Positions 20,224 through 29,701 of a stretch of DNA of 40,241 nt are shown piece after piece. The stretch comes from an uncultured Cellvibrio sp. GTDB taxonomy: Bacteria > Pseudomonadota > Gammaproteobacteria > Pseudomonadales > Cellvibrionaceae. The position numbers were made by a program, and so were the translations under genes. The stretch is taken from assembly GCA_946481735.1 (NCBI GenBank), contig CAMLOU010000021.1, positions 1 through 40,241 of the forward strand, read 5' to 3'. Numbering within the stretch: the stretch's first letter is position 1; each line of letters begins with the position of its first letter. The notes beneath the pieces are model-generated. The model was not told the DNA's origin. It saw nothing but the letters and a program-made list of their open reading frames with translations, and made no database searches.

Positions 20224-21879
20224 ATGGCTAGCCGCACTGATTTACCGTCCTGGCAAGCGCTTGTTGCCCATGCGCAACAGATGAAAAAGCGCCATATTAA
20301 AGAATTGTTTAACGAAGACGATTCCCGCTTTAGTAAATTCTCCATCGAACTTCCGCACCTGCTGTTCGACTACTCCAAGAACCTGATCACCGATGAAACC
20401 AAAGCTGCGCTGTTGGCTTTGGCCCAGGAGACTGAAGTCGAGTCCTGGCGAGACAAAATGTTTGCCGGTGAGCACATTAATCGCACAGAAGACCGGGCAG
20501 TAATGCATGTAGCGCTGCGGGATCAATCTACTCAACCCATTATGATTGACGGTCAGGATGCTCGTCCGGCGATCAACGCCGAGCTGGAGCGTATGCGCAA
20601 ACTCTCAGAAGAAGTGCGCTCCGGTAACTGGCTGGGATATACAGGCAAACCTATTACTGATGTTGTCAGTATTGGTATTGGCGGTTCCAACCTTGGCCCG
20701 CTGATGGTGACGGAAGCGCTCAACGCTTATAGTGACGGCCGCCTTGCCATGCACTATGTCTCCAATGTGGATGGTGTGCAGGTCGCTGAAGTCCTTGCTC
20801 AACTGAATCCCGAAACCACGCTGTTTGTTATTTCCTCCAAAACCTTTACCACCCTTGAAACCATGACCAATGCGCGCACCGCCGAGCAATGGTTTCTCAA
20901 GGCAGCGAAAGAGCGTAGCGCCATCGCGCGTCACTTTGTTGCTGTGTCTACCAACCGCAAACTGGTAACTGAATTCGGTATTGCGGAAGAAAATATTTTT
21001 GATATGTGGGATTGGGTTGGCGGCCGTTTTTCTTTGTGGTCTGCCATCGGCCTGCCCATTGTATTGTCCCTGGGCTATGAGCGGTTTAGCGAGCTGCTGC
21101 AAGGGGCATACGAAATGGACCAGCATTTCAGGCAAGCGCCCCTGGCGGAAAACGCGCCGGTTATGCTGGCTCTGATCGGCATCTGGAATCGCAATTTCCT
21201 CAATTACAGCGCCCAGGCGCTCTTGCCTTATGACCAATGTTTGCACCGTTTCCCGGCTTACATGCAGCAGGCGGAGATGGAGAGTAATGGCAAATCCGTT
21301 AATTGGGCCGGTGAGCAAATTCCCTATGGCAGTGTTCCGCTGGTGTGGGGTGAAGTAGGCATCAATGGCCAGCACGCTTTCTACCAGATGCTTCACCAGG
21401 GCACAGATATCATTCCGGCGGATTTTATCGGCTCTATCGCCAGCAACATTGATGTGCCGGGGCACCATGATGCCTTGATGGCAAACTTCTTTGCCCAGTC
21501 CCAAGCCATGATGCAGGGTATCGATGCTGAACAAGTGCGCAGCGAATTGCGTGCCAAAGGTTTATCTGAAGCGCGTATAGCGGAACTGGTGCCGCAAAAA
21601 GTACACCGGGGCAATCGTCCCACGAATACGTTGCTGCTGAATAAAGTGGACGCCCGGACATTGGGCGCGTTGATTGCGCTTTACGAACACAAAATCTTTG
21701 TCCAGGGCATTATTTGGGAAATCTACTCATTTGATCAGTGGGGTGTGGAGTTGGGCAAGGTTCTTGCTGCAGGTATCCAGCCGGAATTGGCGGCGGATAA
21801 AGCGGTCAGCGCCCATCACGATGCCTCTACCCGCAATCTGATAGACTACTACAAGCAAGCAAAACACAAACAGCAGTAA
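20224..21879 (+). CDS. pgi: glucose-6-phosphate isomerase
   Basis: Interconverts fructose-6-phosphate and glucose-6-phosphate in the cytoplasm. The 551-residue protein (E. coli 549) contains the signature VVSIGIGGSNLGP near residue 147, SSKTFTTLETMTNA, WDWVGGRFSLWSAIGLP, and the C-terminal signature FDQWGVELGK. CGGAG lies 6 nt before the ATG. It is the first gene of the plus-strand sugar block; a 329-bp gap with its own candidate promoter separates it from edd, so it is probably transcribed from its own promoter (19969-19997). In this setting it would feed fructose-6-phosphate back into the Entner-Doudoroff route or run gluconeogenically. Confidence 0.97.
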   Translation: MASRTDLPSWQALVAHAQQMKKRHIKELFNEDDSRFSKFSIELPHLLFDYSKNLITDETKAALLALAQETEVESWRDKMFAGEHINRTEDRAVMHVALRDQSTQPIMIDGQDARPAINAELERMRKLSEEVRSGNWLGYTGKPITDVVSIGIGGSNLGPLMVTEALNAYSDGRLAMHYVSNVDGVQVAEVLAQLNPETTLFVISSKTFTTLETMTNARTAEQWFLKAAKERSAIARHFVAVSTNRKLVTEFGIAEENIFDMWDWVGGRFSLWSAIGLPIVLSLGYERFSELLQGAYEMDQHFRQAPLAENAPVMLALIGIWNRNFLNYSAQALLPYDQCLHRFPAYMQQAEMESNGKSVNWAGEQIPYGSVPLVWGEVGINGQHAFYQMLHQGTDIIPADFIGSIASNIDVPGHHDALMANFFAQSQAMMQGIDAEQVRSELRAKGLSEARIAELVPQKVHRGNRPTNTLLLNKVDARTLGALIALYEHKIFVQGIIWEIYSFDQWGVELGKVLAAGIQPELAADKAVSAHHDASTRNLIDYYKQAKHKQQ

Positions 21880-22034
21880 TCTCGGCTGTTGGGAGTGAGA
21901 GAAGAGCTGCGGCTATCCTGCGACAATGTATTGCGGGAAGTCACAGCGGCTGTTTTGGCAGCCATTAAAGATCACCAATGTTGATCGCCAAGAGAAAAGG
22001 TACTGCATGTAACCGGTGCTCACGGGGTGGAAGG

Positions 22035-22063
22035 TTGGTAGTGATACCAATTCACTCTATGAG
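22035..22063 (+). promoter_or_regulatory. candidate edd promoter covered by a TTGGTA...TACCAA palindrome
   Basis: TTGGTA-GTGA-TACCAA (22035-22050) is a perfect inverted repeat. Its left arm doubles as a -35 hexamer with a 17-nt spacer to TATGAG (22058-22063). A second inverted repeat, AGTGA-N7-TCACT (22040-22056), overlaps it. TTGGT...ACCAA half-sites are typical of GntR-family regulators, so a repressor binding here would block the promoter; the regulator is unknown and not in the window. The leader to edd is about 140 nt. AACCGGTGC also occurs twice (about 22011 and 22078). Nothing else was seen in the 329-bp pgi-edd gap. Confidence 0.45.
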
Positions 22064-22208
22064 TGTCGAGTGATTTAACCGGTGCCCAGCTACCGGTGTC
22101 GAGGCTGATGATTCTGAAGCCAACAATTGACAGTACCTGTGACTTTTGCAGTGGCTTTATCAACTGTTACTGCATCCCGTGGCAGCCTTATCGAGAAATG
22201 GTACCAAC

Positions 22209-24026
22209 ATGACCGACCCGAGACTCGTCGACATTACCGACCGAATCATTGAGAGAAGTCGCGCGACCCGCGCGGCTTATTTGGAGCGCGTGGCCAGGAT
22301 GCGTAGCAATGGCCCCGCTCGTAAGCGTTTATCCTGCGGTAATCTGGCTCATGGTTTTGCCGCCTGCGGTCAAGAAGATAAGCACGCGCTGGCCGAAGGT
22401 GATGCTCCCAATCTGGGCGTCGTTTCAGCCTATAACGAAATGTTGTCCGCGCACGTTCCCTACGGCACCTACCTGGAACCCATCAAGAAAGCCGCCCATG
22501 GCATAGGCATGACGGCACAATTTGCCGGTGGTGTACCGGCGATGTGTGATGGCGTTACCCAGGGGCGCGATGGCATGGATATGTCCCTGTTCAGTCGTGA
22601 TGTGATCGCCATGGCCACCGCTGTAGCCCTGTCGCACGATATGTTTGATGGTGTGATGTGCCTGGGAATTTGCGACAAGATCGTACCGGGCCTGTTGATC
22701 GGCGCCTTGTCGTTCGGCCAGTTGCCGACCATATTTATTCCCGGCGGGCCAATGACCCCGGGCCTGCCCAACGCGGAAAAAGTGCGTGTGCGCCAGCTGT
22801 TTGCTGAGGGTAAGGTTGGCCGTAAAGAGTTACTTGAAGCAGAGAGCGCCTCTTACCACGGTGCAGGCACCTGCACATTCTACGGCACCGCCAACAGCAA
22901 CCAGATGTTGATGGAGATTATGGGGCTGCACCTGCCGGGCAGTTCGTTTGTTAATCCCGATACGCCGTTACGCGACGCTTTGACCAAAGCGGCGGTTCAA
23001 CAACTTGGCAGTATTACTTCAGCCAAAGGCAATTACACACCGCTGGCCGATATCGTTGATGAAAAAGCAATTGTCAACGGTATGGTTGGTTTGATGGCGA
23101 CAGGCGGCTCAACCAATCACGCAATCCATATTATGGCCATCGCCCGTGCGGCGGGTGTTATTGTCAATTGGCAAGACCTCTCCGATATCTCTGATATTAC
23201 TCCCCTGATGTGCCGCATCTACCCTAACGGTCTGGCTGATATCAACCGGTTCCAGGCGGTGGGCGGAATGGGTTACTTGATGCGCGAATTGCGAGCCGCT
23301 GGTTTGCTGCACGATGATGTGAAGACTGTGATGGGTGAGGGTGGTTTGGCGCCTTACTGCAAGGAACCCTTCCTGGAGAATAACGAGATTGTCTGGCGCG
23401 ACGCACCGAAAGAGAGTCTTGATGACGCTGTATTACGTCCTGCCTCCAAGCCTTTCAGCCCGGAAGGTGGTATGAAGCTATTGAAGGGTAACCTGGGGCG
23501 TTGTGTTATCAAGATTTCGGCCGTAAAGCCGGAATACCGCAAAGTAAAAGCCCCCGCCGTGGTTTTTCACACCCAGGAAGACATGCAGGCCGCCTTCAAG
23601 CGGGGCGAACTGGATAAAGACTTCGTTGCTGTAGTGCGTTTCCAGGGCCCCAAAGCGTGCGGAATGCCCGAGCTGCATAAATTGACCCCTGCACTGGGCG
23701 TATTACAGGACCGCGGCTTCCGCGTTGCGCTGGTTACTGATGGCAGGATGTCTGGCGCGTCTGGTAAGATTCCCGCCGCTATCCACTTGACGCCTGAAGC
23801 ATTGGATAATGGCCCTATCGGCCTGATTCAGGACGGCGACATGATCGAACTGGATGCAGAAACCGGCAAACTGGAATTGTTGGTGAGCGAAGCAGAGTTG
23901 CAAACCCGGCAGCATGCACAAGTGGATTTATCCGGCAGTCACTACGGCATGGGACGCGAGCTGTTCGCTCCCTTCCGCGCCACAGTAGGATTGGCCGAAG
24001 AGGGTGCTACGGTCTTTAACTGGTAG
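22209..24026 (+). CDS. edd: phosphogluconate dehydratase (Edd)
   Basis: Dehydrates 6-phosphogluconate to KDPG, the first committed step of the Entner-Doudoroff pathway, using a [4Fe-4S] cluster. The 605-residue protein (usual about 608) belongs to the IlvD/Edd family. Motifs are PCGNLAHG-like [13 protein letters not shown] near residue 43, [48 protein letters not shown] and [17 protein letters not shown]; the cluster cysteines lie in CDGVTQG, LGICDK and TCTFYG regions. The frame is open from 22146, but the first family-like residues start at the ATG 22209 ([17 protein letters not shown]). Its ribosome-binding site is weak. A hairpin lies in the 98-bp gap to zwf. Confidence 0.96.
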   Translation: MTDPRLVDITDRIIERSRATRAAYLERVARMRSNGPARKRLSCGNLAHGFAACGQEDKHALAEGDAPNLGVVSAYNEMLSAHVPYGTYLEPIKKAAHGIGMTAQFAGGVPAMCDGVTQGRDGMDMSLFSRDVIAMATAVALSHDMFDGVMCLGICDKIVPGLLIGALSFGQLPTIFIPGGPMTPGLPNAEKVRVRQLFAEGKVGRKELLEAESASYHGAGTCTFYGTANSNQMLMEIMGLHLPGSSFVNPDTPLRDALTKAAVQQLGSITSAKGNYTPLADIVDEKAIVNGMVGLMATGGSTNHAIHIMAIARAAGVIVNWQDLSDISDITPLMCRIYPNGLADINRFQAVGGMGYLMRELRAAGLLHDDVKTVMGEGGLAPYCKEPFLENNEIVWRDAPKESLDDAVLRPASKPFSPEGGMKLLKGNLGRCVIKISAVKPEYRKVKAPAVVFHTQEDMQAAFKRGELDKDFVAVVRFQGPKACGMPELHKLTPALGVLQDRGFRVALVTDGRMSGASGKIPAAIHLTPEALDNGPIGLIQDGDMIELDAETGKLELLVSEAELQTRQHAQVDLSGSHYGMGRELFAPFRATVGLAEEGATVFNW

Positions 24027-24038
24027 CCGTAGCCGTTG

Positions 24039-24079
24039 GTTATCGCAGTCATACGGCATGCAGCGATGACTGCGATAAC
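24039..24079. repeat. 14-bp perfect inverted repeat between edd and zwf
   Basis: GTTATCGCAGTCAT (24039-24052) pairs exactly with ATGACTGCGATAAC (24066-24079) around a 13-nt loop. It lies 12 bp after the edd stop and 45 bp before the zwf start. No T-run follows, so it is not a standard terminator; it may protect or process an edd-zwf mRNA or bind a protein. It could be a weak terminator too. Confidence 0.7.
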
Positions 24080-24124
24080 ACCGCACATCAACCGATCTAG
24101 AAGTCGAACACAGGATTAACCCCC

Positions 24125-25603
24125 ATGCTCGAAGCATTTGATTTTGTCATCTTTGGCGGCGCCGGCGATTTGGCTCTGCGTAAACTGGTTCCTGGTTTAT
24201 ACCGCGCCCATCGCAATGGTGAATTACCCGAAGGTACCCGCATTATCCCTACCTGCCGCAACACCCAGGTTGTCGCGGAATATAAAGATAAGGTACGCAA
24301 CGCCGCGCAGGAACATTTGCGTGAAGGCGAATTTTTTGCCGCTGACTGGGACAAATTTGCCCAATGTATTCACCCGATCTTCGTGGATATTGCAAAAAAA
24401 GATGAGCATTGGGAAGAGCTTGCCGCATTACTGAACAGCGGCAACAAACAGCGAGTGTTCTATCTGTCTACCCCACCTTCTGTTTTCAGTGTGTGCTGTA
24501 AACATCTGTCAGAGATGAATTTGATCACCAAAACTGCTCGCGTCGTGGTGGAAAAGCCGCTCGGCTATGACGCGGTTAGTGCTGAAGAAATCAACAGCCA
24601 GATTGCTGAATATTTTGATGAAAACTGCATCTTCCGCATTGACCACTACCTGGGCAAAGAAACGGTGCAGAACCTCCTGGCATTGCGTTTTGCCAATGGC
24701 ATGTTTGAGCATCTATGGGATGCCAAAACCATCGATAACGTGCAGATCACCATCTCTGAAACGGTTGGCCTTGAAGGTCGCGCCAGTTTCTACAACGATG
24801 CCGGTGCACTGCGCGATATGGTGCAGAATCACATCCTTCAATTGTTGTGCCTGGTGGCGATGGAGTCACCGAACAAGATGACTGCCGAGCGTATCCGCGC
24901 AGAAAAACTAAAAGTATTGGAGAGCTTACGCCCGTTAACAGGCAATTCAGTGCGCTTCAATACTGTGCGCGGTCAATACGCGGCGGGCGAGATCAATGGC
25001 AAGGCCGTGCCGAGTTACCAGGAAGAATTGGGTAACTCCAGTTCAATCGAAACCTTTGTAGCCATTCGTGCGCATATCGATAATTCCCGTTGGGCGAATG
25101 TTCCGTTTTATCTGCGTACTGGTAAACGCATGAAACAACGTTTTGCTGAAATTGTTATTCAGTACAAAGATGTTGCACACCGTGTTTACCCCGAATCCGC
25201 CGGTCGTACCGTACCGAATCGCCTGGTTATCCGCTTACAGCCGGAAGAAAGCATCAAAATTATCATGACCTCCAAAAACCTGGAGAAGCACGAAACTGAA
25301 TTGCGCCCGGTGGTTCTGAATTTCAATTTTGCGGATACCTACAAAGATTTTTTCAGCGATGCATATAAGCGTTTGATGCTTGATGCTGCTGCCAATGACC
25401 CGAGCCTGTTTATTCATCGTGCCGAAGTAGCCGCCGCCTGGTCCTGGATTGATCCGATTATCGAGGCCTGGCAGCGCCCGGAAAACAATCCGCAGTTTTA
25501 TAAAGCGGGTGGATGGGGTCCCCGTGGGGCAGACGAGATGATCCATGCCGATGGGCGTGAATGGTTCAATATGGATGATGTATTTGCCAGCGAGGACGTT
25601 TAA
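24125..25603 (+). CDS. zwf: glucose-6-phosphate 1-dehydrogenase
   Basis: Oxidises glucose-6-phosphate to 6-phosphoglucono-lactone with NAD(P)+, the entry step of the Entner-Doudoroff and pentose phosphate pathways. The 492-residue protein begins with the nucleotide-binding motif FGGAGDLALRKL at 9-20 and carries the active-site signature RIDHYLGKE near residue 176 and VVVEKPLGYD ahead of it. AGGA lies 9 nt upstream of the ATG. The stop overlaps the pgl start by one base (TAATG), so zwf and pgl are translationally coupled. Its place between edd and pgl-eda is a compact ED cluster; in Pseudomonas zwf-pgl-eda is regulated by HexR, but no HexR-like site (TTGT-N7/8-ACAA) was seen here. Confidence 0.97.
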   Translation: MLEAFDFVIFGGAGDLALRKLVPGLYRAHRNGELPEGTRIIPTCRNTQVVAEYKDKVRNAAQEHLREGEFFAADWDKFAQCIHPIFVDIAKKDEHWEELAALLNSGNKQRVFYLSTPPSVFSVCCKHLSEMNLITKTARVVVEKPLGYDAVSAEEINSQIAEYFDENCIFRIDHYLGKETVQNLLALRFANGMFEHLWDAKTIDNVQITISETVGLEGRASFYNDAGALRDMVQNHILQLLCLVAMESPNKMTAERIRAEKLKVLESLRPLTGNSVRFNTVRGQYAAGEINGKAVPSYQEELGNSSSIETFVAIRAHIDNSRWANVPFYLRTGKRMKQRFAEIVIQYKDVAHRVYPESAGRTVPNRLVIRLQPEESIKIIMTSKNLEKHETELRPVVLNFNFADTYKDFFSDAYKRLMLDAAANDPSLFIHRAEVAAAWSWIDPIIEAWQRPENNPQFYKAGGWGPRGADEMIHADGREWFNMDDVFASEDV

Positions 25604-26313
25604 TGCTTGTTGAGAAATTATTTGATAGCCGCGCAGACATGATTGCGGCCTTACAGGAAGAATGCCTTACCGCTTTGCGAGAAGCCGTAGACGAGCGCGG
25701 CGAAGCAACTTTTATGGTCTCTGGAGGTAGTTCACCAGAGCCTCTATACAAGGCCTTGAGTTCAGCGGATTTAAAATGGGAGTCCGTCTATGTAGCCTTG
25801 GTTGACGAACGCTGGGTAGACTTTGATCACGAAAAAAGTAACGAAGCGTTTATTGTTCGCACCCTGATACAGAACAATGCGGCGAAGGCTAATTTGGTCG
25901 GCATGAAGAATACCGCAGCGACACCGGCAGACGGATTGGCTGATTGCGAAAATGCGTACCAGCAATTGGCGCAACCCTTTGATGTCACCATACTCGGTAT
26001 GGGGTCTGATGGTCATACCGCATCCCTGTTTCCCCATGCTCAGGGTTTGTCCGAAGCGTTGGATGTAAACAGCGAAAGTCTGTGTGCTGCGATCACGGCC
26101 AAACAAAGCGAAGTCACAGGTACAGCGGTTGAACGGATGACCTTGAGCCTAGCCGGGTTGCTGCGTTCGAAGTCATTGTTGCTATTAATCACTGGCGAAG
26201 AAAAGTTAAATGTTCTGCGGCAGGCGCAGGCGGGTACAGATGTAAATGAAATGCCCGTACGCGCAGTACTCCAGCAACAACAAGTGCCGATTACCGTCTA
26301 CTGGGCACCTTAA
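25603..26313 (+). CDS. pgl: 6-phosphogluconolactonase (DevB type)
   Basis: Hydrolyses 6-phosphoglucono-delta-lactone to 6-phosphogluconate, linking Zwf to Edd. The 236-residue protein is of the NagB-like DevB family, not the YbhE seven-bladed propeller. Motifs are MVSGGSSPEPLYKAL at about 38-52, ALVDERWVDFDHEKSNEAF and ILGMGSDGHTASLFP with the catalytic histidine in DGHTAS. The ATG overlaps the zwf stop by one base. eda starts 64 bp downstream and has its own ribosome-binding site, so the three genes are likely one operon. Confidence 0.96.
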   Translation: MLVEKLFDSRADMIAALQEECLTALREAVDERGEATFMVSGGSSPEPLYKALSSADLKWESVYVALVDERWVDFDHEKSNEAFIVRTLIQNNAAKANLVGMKNTAATPADGLADCENAYQQLAQPFDVTILGMGSDGHTASLFPHAQGLSEALDVNSESLCAAITAKQSEVTGTAVERMTLSLAGLLRSKSLLLLITGEEKLNVLRQAQAGTDVNEMPVRAVLQQQQVPITVYWAP

Positions 26314-26377
26314 GTATTTGCAGCGGAATAGATAGTCCAACCATATTTTTTACATATCAGGTAGTGAGGGATAAAAA

Positions 26378-27010
26378 GTGGGTTTACCAATCAACGAAAT
26401 TGTCAAAGTCGCCCCCGTCATACCCGTCATGGTGGTAGAGCGCATTGAAGATGCTGTGCCTTTGGCGCAAGCACTTTATAACGGCGGTTTGAAAGTTCTC
26501 GAAATTACCCTGCGCACTCCCTGTGCCCTGGATGCTATTACCGCCATGGTCGAAAACCTTCCCGCTGATGCGGTGATCGGTGCAGGTACCGTTATTACGC
26601 CTGCTGATCTGGAAAAAGCCGTTAAAGCCGGTTCCTCCTTTCTTGTCAGCCCTGGCACCACGCCAGCACTGATTGAGGCCGCAAAAGCTTCTGCTGTGCC
26701 ATTATTGCCCGGTGTGGCCACGCCAACGGAAGCCATGCATTTATTGGTGGAAGGCTTCACCCATCAAAAATTCTTCCCGGCAGAAGCGGCGGGTGGTGTG
26801 CCGATGTTGAAGTCAATCGGTGGTCCGTTGCCGCAAATTACGTTTTGCCCAACCGGTGGAATTGATCTGGCCAAGGCGCCGACCTATCTGGCGTTGCCCA
26901 ATGTGGCCTGTGTCGGTGGTACCTGGATGGCGCCCAAGGAGTTGATGAAAGCGGGTCGATGGGATGAGATAGAGCGCCTGGCTCGCGAAGCCGCCAGCCT
27001 GCCTCGCTAA
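26378..27010 (+). CDS. eda: KDPG aldolase (Eda)
   Basis: Cleaves 2-keto-3-deoxy-6-phosphogluconate to pyruvate and glyceraldehyde-3-phosphate, the last Entner-Doudoroff step; such enzymes can also act as KHG aldolases. The 210-residue protein keeps the class I aldolase residues: E42 and R46 in LEITLRT, and Schiff-base K131 in HQKFFPAEAAGG. The start is GTG at 26378, preceded by GAGGG at 7 nt, and the following MGLPINEIVKVAPVIPVM fits. A terminator at 27029-27065 closes the zwf-pgl-eda unit, so gap downstream should have its own promoter. Confidence 0.97.
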   Translation: MGLPINEIVKVAPVIPVMVVERIEDAVPLAQALYNGGLKVLEITLRTPCALDAITAMVENLPADAVIGAGTVITPADLEKAVKAGSSFLVSPGTTPALIEAAKASAVPLLPGVATPTEAMHLLVEGFTHQKFFPAEAAGGVPMLKSIGGPLPQITFCPTGGIDLAKAPTYLALPNVACVGGTWMAPKELMKAGRWDEIERLAREAASLPR

Positions 27011-27028
27011 ACCTGGATGACTCCCCTA

Positions 27029-27065
27029 TGCGCGTGTTGCACCTGACACGCGCATTTATTTTTTT
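27029..27065 (+). terminator. intrinsic terminator after eda
   Basis: The 9-bp stem TGCGCGTGT/ACACGCGCA (27029-27037 with 27046-27054) has an 8-nt loop and is followed by TTTATTTTTTT. It is a clear rho-independent terminator for the zwf-pgl-eda unit. Confidence 0.93.
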
Positions 27066-27084
27066 AACGTTATTGCATTTAAAC

Positions 27085-27096
27085 CCACATTTGTGG
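27085..27096 (+). promoter_or_regulatory. 12-bp palindrome in front of gap
   Basis: CCACA-TT-TGTGG is a perfect inverted repeat 29-40 bp upstream of the gap ATG, in the short region between the eda terminator and gap where the gap promoter must lie. It could be an operator. No secure -35/-10 pair was found; TTGCAT at 27073-27078 is a weak -35 candidate. Confidence 0.3.
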
Positions 27097-27124
27097 CGTT
27101 GATAAATTAACTGGAGAACCTGTA

Positions 27125-28132
27125 ATGACTATCAGAGTAGCTATCAATGGATATGGCCGCATCGGCCGAAATGTCTTACGCGCACTGTATGAATCTGGCA
27201 AGCGCGAGCAAATTCAAATTGTGGGTATCAATGATCTGGGTGATGCTAACCTGAACGCCCACCTGACCAAATACGACTCCGTTCACGGCGCCTTCAACGG
27301 CAGCGTAGCAGTGGATGGCGACAAGATGATCGTTAATGGCGACGCTATTCGCATTACCTCTGAGCGCGACCCGGCTAAATTGCCCTGGGCTGAATTGAAG
27401 GTTGATGTGGTGTACGAATGTACTGGTATCTTCACCAGCAAAGAGAAGGCAGGCCAGCATTTGGCGGCGGGTGCCAAAAAAGTCATTATTTCAGCTCCAG
27501 GCACGGACGTTGATGCGACCGTTGTATTCGGTGTGAACAACAATGTGTTGAAAGCTACCGATACCGTTATCTCTAATGCATCCTGTACCACCAACTGTCT
27601 GGCGCCTATCGCCAAAGTGCTGAATGACAACTTTGGTATCGTGCAAGGCTCGATGACCACAATCCATTCTTACACCAACGATCAGGTGCTGTCTGATGTT
27701 TTCCACAAAGACATCTACCGTGCCCGTTCAGCTACTCAATCCATGATTCCGACCACAACCGGTGCAGCTAAAGCCGTTGGTCTGGTATTGCCGGAATTGA
27801 AAGGCAAGCTGGATGGTATCTCTGTACGTGTGCCGACCATCAACGTTTCGCTGGTTGACCTGAACGTGCTGGTTGAAAAAGACGTGAGCGTGGATGCCAT
27901 CAATGCGGCTATGCAGGCAGCTGCTACCACTGAAATGCCCGGCGTGTTGGCCTACGTTGACGAGCCACTGGTATCGGTTGATTACAACCACAACCCGCAT
28001 TCTTCCAACTATGATGCCCTGCAAACCAAGGTATATGGTAAGTGGGTAAAAGTATTGGCCTGGTATGACAACGAATGGGGCTTCTCCAATCGCATGCTGG
28101 ATAACACGCTTGCCCTGATGCAAGCTAAATAA
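27125..28132 (+). CDS. gap: glyceraldehyde-3-phosphate dehydrogenase, type I
   Basis: Converts glyceraldehyde-3-phosphate, NAD+ and phosphate to 1,3-bisphosphoglycerate; it receives the triose phosphate made by Eda. The 335-residue protein has the Rossmann start [14 protein letters not shown] at 7-20, an aspartate in INDL that favours NAD+, and the active site [11 protein letters not shown] with C154 nucleophile and H181 base in [12 protein letters not shown] lies 8 nt before the ATG. pykA starts 14 bp after the stop, so the two are likely co-transcribed. A terminator isolates gap from eda. Confidence 0.96.
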   Translation: MTIRVAINGYGRIGRNVLRALYESGKREQIQIVGINDLGDANLNAHLTKYDSVHGAFNGSVAVDGDKMIVNGDAIRITSERDPAKLPWAELKVDVVYECTGIFTSKEKAGQHLAAGAKKVIISAPGTDVDATVVFGVNNNVLKATDTVISNASCTTNCLAPIAKVLNDNFGIVQGSMTTIHSYTNDQVLSDVFHKDIYRARSATQSMIPTTTGAAKAVGLVLPELKGKLDGISVRVPTINVSLVDLNVLVEKDVSVDAINAAMQAAATTEMPGVLAYVDEPLVSVDYNHNPHSSNYDALQTKVYGKWVKVLAWYDNEWGFSNRMLDNTLALMQAK

Positions 28133-28146
28133 TCCGAGAGAGCGTT

Positions 28147-29589
28147 ATGTTAAGACGTACAAAAATCGTCAGTACCCTGGGGCCAGCATCAGAGTCGGCA
28201 GAGGTGCTGGAACAATTGATTTTGGCTGGCGTGAATGTGGTTCGTTTGAACTTCTCTCACGGCTCGCCGGAAGATCATCGTCGCCGCGCGGAGATGGTGC
28301 GTGACATTGCCGCCAAGCATAAGCTGTACGTGGCCGTGTTGGGCGATCTGCAAGGTCCCAAGATTCGTGTTGCACGCTTTGCTGAGGGTAAGATTCAGCT
28401 GAAAGTAGGCGACAAATTTATTCTTGATGCGGCTCTGCCACGCGATGCCGGCGATCAGCACCAGGTGGGTATCGACTACAAGGAATTGCCTAATGACTGT
28501 CGCCCCGGCGATAAGCTGTTGCTGGATGACGGCCGGGTTGTGCTGGGCGTGGATCGTATCGAAGGCACCAAGATTTACTGCACCACGCTGGTTGGCGGTC
28601 CTTTGTCTAACAACAAGGGTATTAACCGGCAGGGCGGTGGCTTGACGGCTCCTGCACTGACAGAGAAAGACCTGGCAGACATCAAGACCGCTGCTGAGAT
28701 CGACGTGGATTACCTGGCCGTTTCTTTCCCGCGCAGTGCTGAAGATATGAATTATGCGCGCTCCCTGATGGAAGCCGCCGGTGGTAAAGCCGGTCTGGTT
28801 GCCAAGGTGGAACGCGCAGAAGCAGTCGCGGATGACGCCGTACTGGATGACATTATCCGGGCGAGCGACGCGGTAATGGTTGCCCGCGGTGACCTGGGTG
28901 TGGAAATTGGTGATGCTGCATTGATTGGTGTTCAAAAGCGTATTATCGAGCGCTCCCGTGCACTGAATAAAGTGGTGATCACCGCGACCCAGATGATGGA
29001 ATCCATGATCAACAGTCCGCTACCAACCCGTGCAGAAGTCTTCGACGTGGCTAACGCCGTGCTGGATGGTACCGATGCGGTGATGCTGTCAGCGGAGACA
29101 GCGGCGGGGAATTTCCCGGTGCAAACCGTTGAGGCCATGGTGCGTATCATTATCGGTGCAGAAAAACATCCGATGGCAAGCTTCAGCAAGTACCGCATGG
29201 ATGAAGAGTTCACATCCATTGATGAATCCATTGCACTGGCTGCTATGTATACCGCGAACCATCTGGATAAAGTGAAAGCCATTATCGCCTTCACCGAGTC
29301 CGGCAGCACACCGCGCCTGATGTCGCGAGTGGGTTCGCAATTGCCGATCTTTGCATTCTCTCGCCATATGCATACCCAGCGCCGCGTTGCACTTTATCGC
29401 GGTGTCTATCCGGTGCCTTTTGATACGGCCAGTACACCTTGCGCAGATGATTATTTGCGTGCAGTGAATAATCTGAAGGATGCTGGTGTCCTGGTGGATG
29501 GTGATTTGGTTATCCTGTCGAGCGGTGACACGAATTTGCTCGGCGGCACCAACACGATGAAGATCCTGCGGGTCGGCGATAAGCTTTAA
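28147..29589 (+). CDS. pykA: pyruvate kinase II
   Basis: Transfers phosphate from PEP to ADP, the last step of the lower glycolytic route. At 480 residues it equals E. coli PykA in length and starts alike ([15 protein letters not shown]). Landmarks are RLNFSHG with substrate-binding residues, [40 protein letters not shown], and [37 protein letters not shown]. Allostery by AMP or sugar phosphates is usual for PykA but cannot be judged from sequence. It follows gap by 14 bp and precedes a strong terminator, so gap-pykA is probably a two-gene operon. Confidence 0.95.
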   Translation: MLRRTKIVSTLGPASESAEVLEQLILAGVNVVRLNFSHGSPEDHRRRAEMVRDIAAKHKLYVAVLGDLQGPKIRVARFAEGKIQLKVGDKFILDAALPRDAGDQHQVGIDYKELPNDCRPGDKLLLDDGRVVLGVDRIEGTKIYCTTLVGGPLSNNKGINRQGGGLTAPALTEKDLADIKTAAEIDVDYLAVSFPRSAEDMNYARSLMEAAGGKAGLVAKVERAEAVADDAVLDDIIRASDAVMVARGDLGVEIGDAALIGVQKRIIERSRALNKVVITATQMMESMINSPLPTRAEVFDVANAVLDGTDAVMLSAETAAGNFPVQTVEAMVRIIIGAEKHPMASFSKYRMDEEFTSIDESIALAAMYTANHLDKVKAIIAFTESGSTPRLMSRVGSQLPIFAFSRHMHTQRRVALYRGVYPVPFDTASTPCADDYLRAVNNLKDAGVLVDGDLVILSSGDTNLLGGTNTMKILRVGDKL

Positions 29590-29619
29590 TCGCCGAATCT
29601 TCCCGGTTATGCGCAGTCC

Positions 29620-29646
29620 AAAACGGCAGCTTGTCTGCCGTTTTTT
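29620..29646 (+). terminator. intrinsic terminator after pykA
   Basis: The stem AAACGGCAG/CTGCCGTTT (29621-29629 with 29635-29643) has the 5-nt loop CTTGT and ends in TTTTTT. It is a canonical rho-independent terminator for gap-pykA. Confidence 0.93.
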
Positions 29647-29701
29647 ATGTCGGTATTGTGTGTTTTTTATTCGTCAGTAGCGTGATCACCACGGAGTCCT
29701 C

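Noticed and set aside
20605..21534. A 309-codon open frame antisense to pgi
   Set aside because: It lies wholly inside pgi in a shadow frame, has no family resemblance and no ribosome-binding site. Other long antisense frames (in edd, pykA and valS) were rejected for the same reason.
21880..22208. HexR operator between pgi and edd
   Set aside because: No TTGT-N7/8-ACAA pair was found here, nor in front of zwf or gap, so regulation by HexR cannot be claimed.
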